Source: Aphodomonas sp964553125
GTDB lineage: Bacteria; Bacillota; Clostridia; Christensenellales; Aristaeellaceae
Assembly: GCA_964553125.1 (NCBI GenBank)
Contig: CAZKJW010000092.1
Location: 1 to 9,385 of the forward strand
Direction of reading: 5' to 3'
DNA length: 9,385 nt
Below the pieces are notes generated by a model, which saw only the letters and a list, made by a program, of their open reading frames with translations, ran no database searches and was not told the origin of the DNA. Shown here one piece after another: positions 6,778 to 9,385 of the stretch; position 1 is the stretch's first letter; every line of letters begins with the position of its first letter. The position numbers were made by a program, and so were the translations under genes.

Positions 6778-7030
6778 GTTGAAAGAGATTGGCGGCAGCT
6801 TGAAAACCCTGTACAAAAATGAGCATACCGACACTGTTTGGTGGGCGCACATCGAAGGTAGGAAAGGCTACCATATTTTTACTTTCGATAAGAAAACTTT
6901 TTTCAATCTGTTTACCGATTACCCATACAAGCTGAGTCCTGAACAGAAAGCCATTTTTGACAAAGAGAACCCATTTTGGGCAATGTTTTTCGCAGGCAGA
7001 AATATTGACGATAGGAAGGGTGGAAGCTGA
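6761..7030 (+). CDS. Small protein, candidate immunity to the MuF-linked toxin
   Basis: This 89-residue soluble protein has no signal peptide or membrane segment. It is rich in aromatic residues (VWWAHIEG, FDKKTFFNLFTDYPYK, ENPFWAMFF). The ATG lies inside the 3' end of the toxin-domain gene (17-base overlap) and has AAGGGAG just upstream, so the two are very likely translated together. It shares the AT-rich composition of the toxin domain. A small gene directly after a polymorphic toxin is where the cognate immunity protein normally sits, and that is the only basis for the call. I do not recognise a functionally characterised family. The DYPYKLSPEQKxIFDxENPFW stretch looks like a conserved motif of small uncharacterised Firmicutes proteins, from memory only. 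Confidence 0.6.
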   Translation: MVELNELKEIGGSLKTLYKNEHTDTVWWAHIEGRKGYHIFTFDKKTFFNLFTDYPYKLSPEQKAIFDKENPFWAMFFAGRNIDDRKGGS

Positions 7031-7034
7031 TGCT

Positions 7035-7118
7035 ATGAACGAATTCCAAATCATTTACCGGCTTCTAAAACCACCCCACCGTCCAGCCACCCGGCAGGGC
7101 GGTTTTCTTCTGCCCTGA
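7035..7118 (+). pseudogene. 27-codon remnant resembling the start of a phage YjcQ protein
   Basis: The frame begins five bases after the candidate immunity gene and reads MNEFQIIYRLLK before becoming Pro/Arg-rich and ending. The opening resembles the N-terminus of YjcQ-family proteins found in Firmicutes prophages, which normally exceed 90 residues. The DNA changes from AT-rich to G+C-rich right after the LLK codons (about 7070), which suggests a deletion joint. The family match is by eye over only 12 residues and could be chance. Confidence 0.35.
7078..7106 (+). terminator. Terminator-like hairpin after the toxin/immunity pair
   Basis: ACCGTCC (7078-7084) pairs with GGGCGGT (7097-7103), seven pairs with one G-T, around a 12-base loop. 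The run of T from 7103 to 7106, then CTT, follows directly. It could end transcription of the toxin/immunity genes before the next phage remnant. The stem is modest and the T-run short. Confidence 0.4.
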
Positions 7119-7133
7119 AAGGAGGCGCACACC

Positions 7134-7361
7134 ATGTCTGCAAGCGTTAAATTCAATGACAACAGCGACGCGGTTCTTTCTGCCGTTCATGCCAACGTCC
7201 TCCGTGCCCTGACCGCAATGGGACAGGAGGCCGTCGGGCAGACCGTCCGGCAGATGCAGACGAACACCTCGCGGGCGAAAACCATTTATCCAGCGGGTAC
7301 ATTCAGCGCAGGGGGTTCACGCTCCCGCACCGCCCCGCTTTTTCTTTCGTTTCGGTTTTGA
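7134..7361 (+). pseudogene. Truncated HK97-gp10-like phage gene
   Basis: A strong AAGGAGG (7119-7125) eight bases before the ATG shows that this was a real phage gene start. The first 43 residues (VKFNDNSDAVLSAV ... AVGQTVRQMQT) look like the N-terminus of HK97 gp10-type tail-completion proteins, which usually exceed 100 residues. After about base 7262 the frame encodes unrelated Arg/Ser/Phe-rich residues and stops at 75 codons, so the phage sequence ends there. This is probably the right-hand joint between prophage remnant and chromosome. Family assignment is by eye on a short segment. Confidence 0.6.
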
Positions 7362-7440
7362 CCCGCCTTACAGAATCGCACTCATGACAGAATACTGTCT
7401 CCGCACAATCTTGCGGCAAAAGCGTTTCTCCCGCCGCTGT

Positions 7441-7483
7441 AAAAAACACGTGCGGCGCAGGAGCTTCACGCCCCCCGCGCCGC
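7441..7483 (-). terminator. Terminator-like hairpin downstream of rho
   Basis: Read on the minus strand, 7483-7472 pairs with 7463-7452 in a 12-pair stem, counting two G-U pairs, closed by an 8-base loop (7464-7471). Six T follow at 7446-7441 after a 5-base spacer. The two G-U pairs become A-C mismatches on the plus strand, which fits a structure made in the minus-strand transcript. It lies 36 bases past the rho stop. The long spacer before the T-run makes it imperfect. In the rest of 7262-7518 I see only the short palindrome at 7490-7508. Confidence 0.5.
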
Positions 7484-7489
7484 CTTGTA

Positions 7490-7508
7490 TTCCGCGCCCT
7501 GCGCGGAA
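7490..7508. repeat. Palindromic repeat, copy 1 (downstream of rho)
   Basis: TTCCGCGC and GCGCGGAA form a perfect 8-bp stem around CCT. The 20 bases 7490-7509 are identical to 9124-9143 inside the rho coding region. It lies 10 bases past the rho stop and has no T-run on the correct side for termination. Confidence 0.6.
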
Positions 7509-7518
7509 AAATCATCCG

Positions 7519-9385
<1,867 letters not shown>

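Noticed and set aside
7311..7327. tRNA T-arm-like GGGGTTCACGCTCCC at the prophage joint, as a tRNA attachment site
   Set aside because: The loop lacks the conserved A58, the stem pairs poorly and no acceptor, D or anticodon arms are visible nearby.
7303..7515. Minus-strand 70-codon frame downstream of rho
   Set aside because: It has no ribosome site, overlaps the terminator-like hairpin and has no recognisable motif. It does not resemble ribosomal protein L31, which often follows rho.

Overview
The window is G+C-rich bacterial DNA (roughly 60% or more by eye outside one AT-rich patch) with strong AGGAGG-type ribosome sites, gene pairs that overlap by a base, and a Rho with a long low-complexity N-terminal extension. 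Together with a CotH/lamin-tail/VTC-domain cluster and Firmicutes-type phage genes, this suggests an uncultured Clostridia-type Firmicute (probably a gut lineage). That is an inference from gene content only. A run of exactly 100 N (5841-5940) is a scaffold gap, so the left and right halves are not proven neighbours.

Left half (1-5840). On the minus strand, one apparent operon encodes a large membrane-anchored CotH-family protein with three lamin-tail domains (1605-4724), a multi-pass DUF4956 membrane protein (878-1570) and a soluble VTC-domain polyphosphate-polymerase-like protein (174-878). The last two overlap by one base (TAATG). Divergent from it is a ComEC-like metallo-beta-lactamase-fold lipoprotein (4901-5836). 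Each side of the short divergent region has a sigma-70-like promoter with a similar extended -10 (TATGGTATRAT). These promoters show that the longest possible starts of both genes are too early. The operon places a cytoplasmic phosphate-polymerising enzyme, a membrane protein and an extracytoplasmic atypical kinase side by side. I propose they form one pathway that moves phosphate or polyphosphate across the membrane to modify surface molecules.

Right half (5941-9385). First comes a broken prophage fragment on the plus strand. It holds the 3' part of a MuF-type phage head protein fused to a papain-like (Cys/His/Gln) toxin-type domain (5941-6777), an overlapping 89-residue candidate immunity protein (6761-7030), a 27-codon remnant resembling the start of phage YjcQ proteins (7035-7118), and the beginning of an HK97-gp10-like phage gene that loses its phage sequence near base 7262 (7134-7361). 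The toxin/immunity pair is distinctly AT-rich, while the phage sequence on both sides is G+C-rich, as expected for a swapped cargo cassette. The chromosome then resumes with the 3' flank of rho, including a minus-strand terminator-like hairpin at 7441-7483. The rho gene (7519-9385, minus) stays open to the window edge. It encodes an intact Rho helicase core preceded by at least 209 residues of Pro/Gln/Ala/Tyr-rich, YQP-repeat sequence.

Other structure: an identical 20-base palindrome lies just downstream of rho and also inside its N-terminal coding region, and a similar CCT-loop palindrome lies just downstream of the VTC gene. No tRNA, rRNA, CRISPR array or transposase was recognised.
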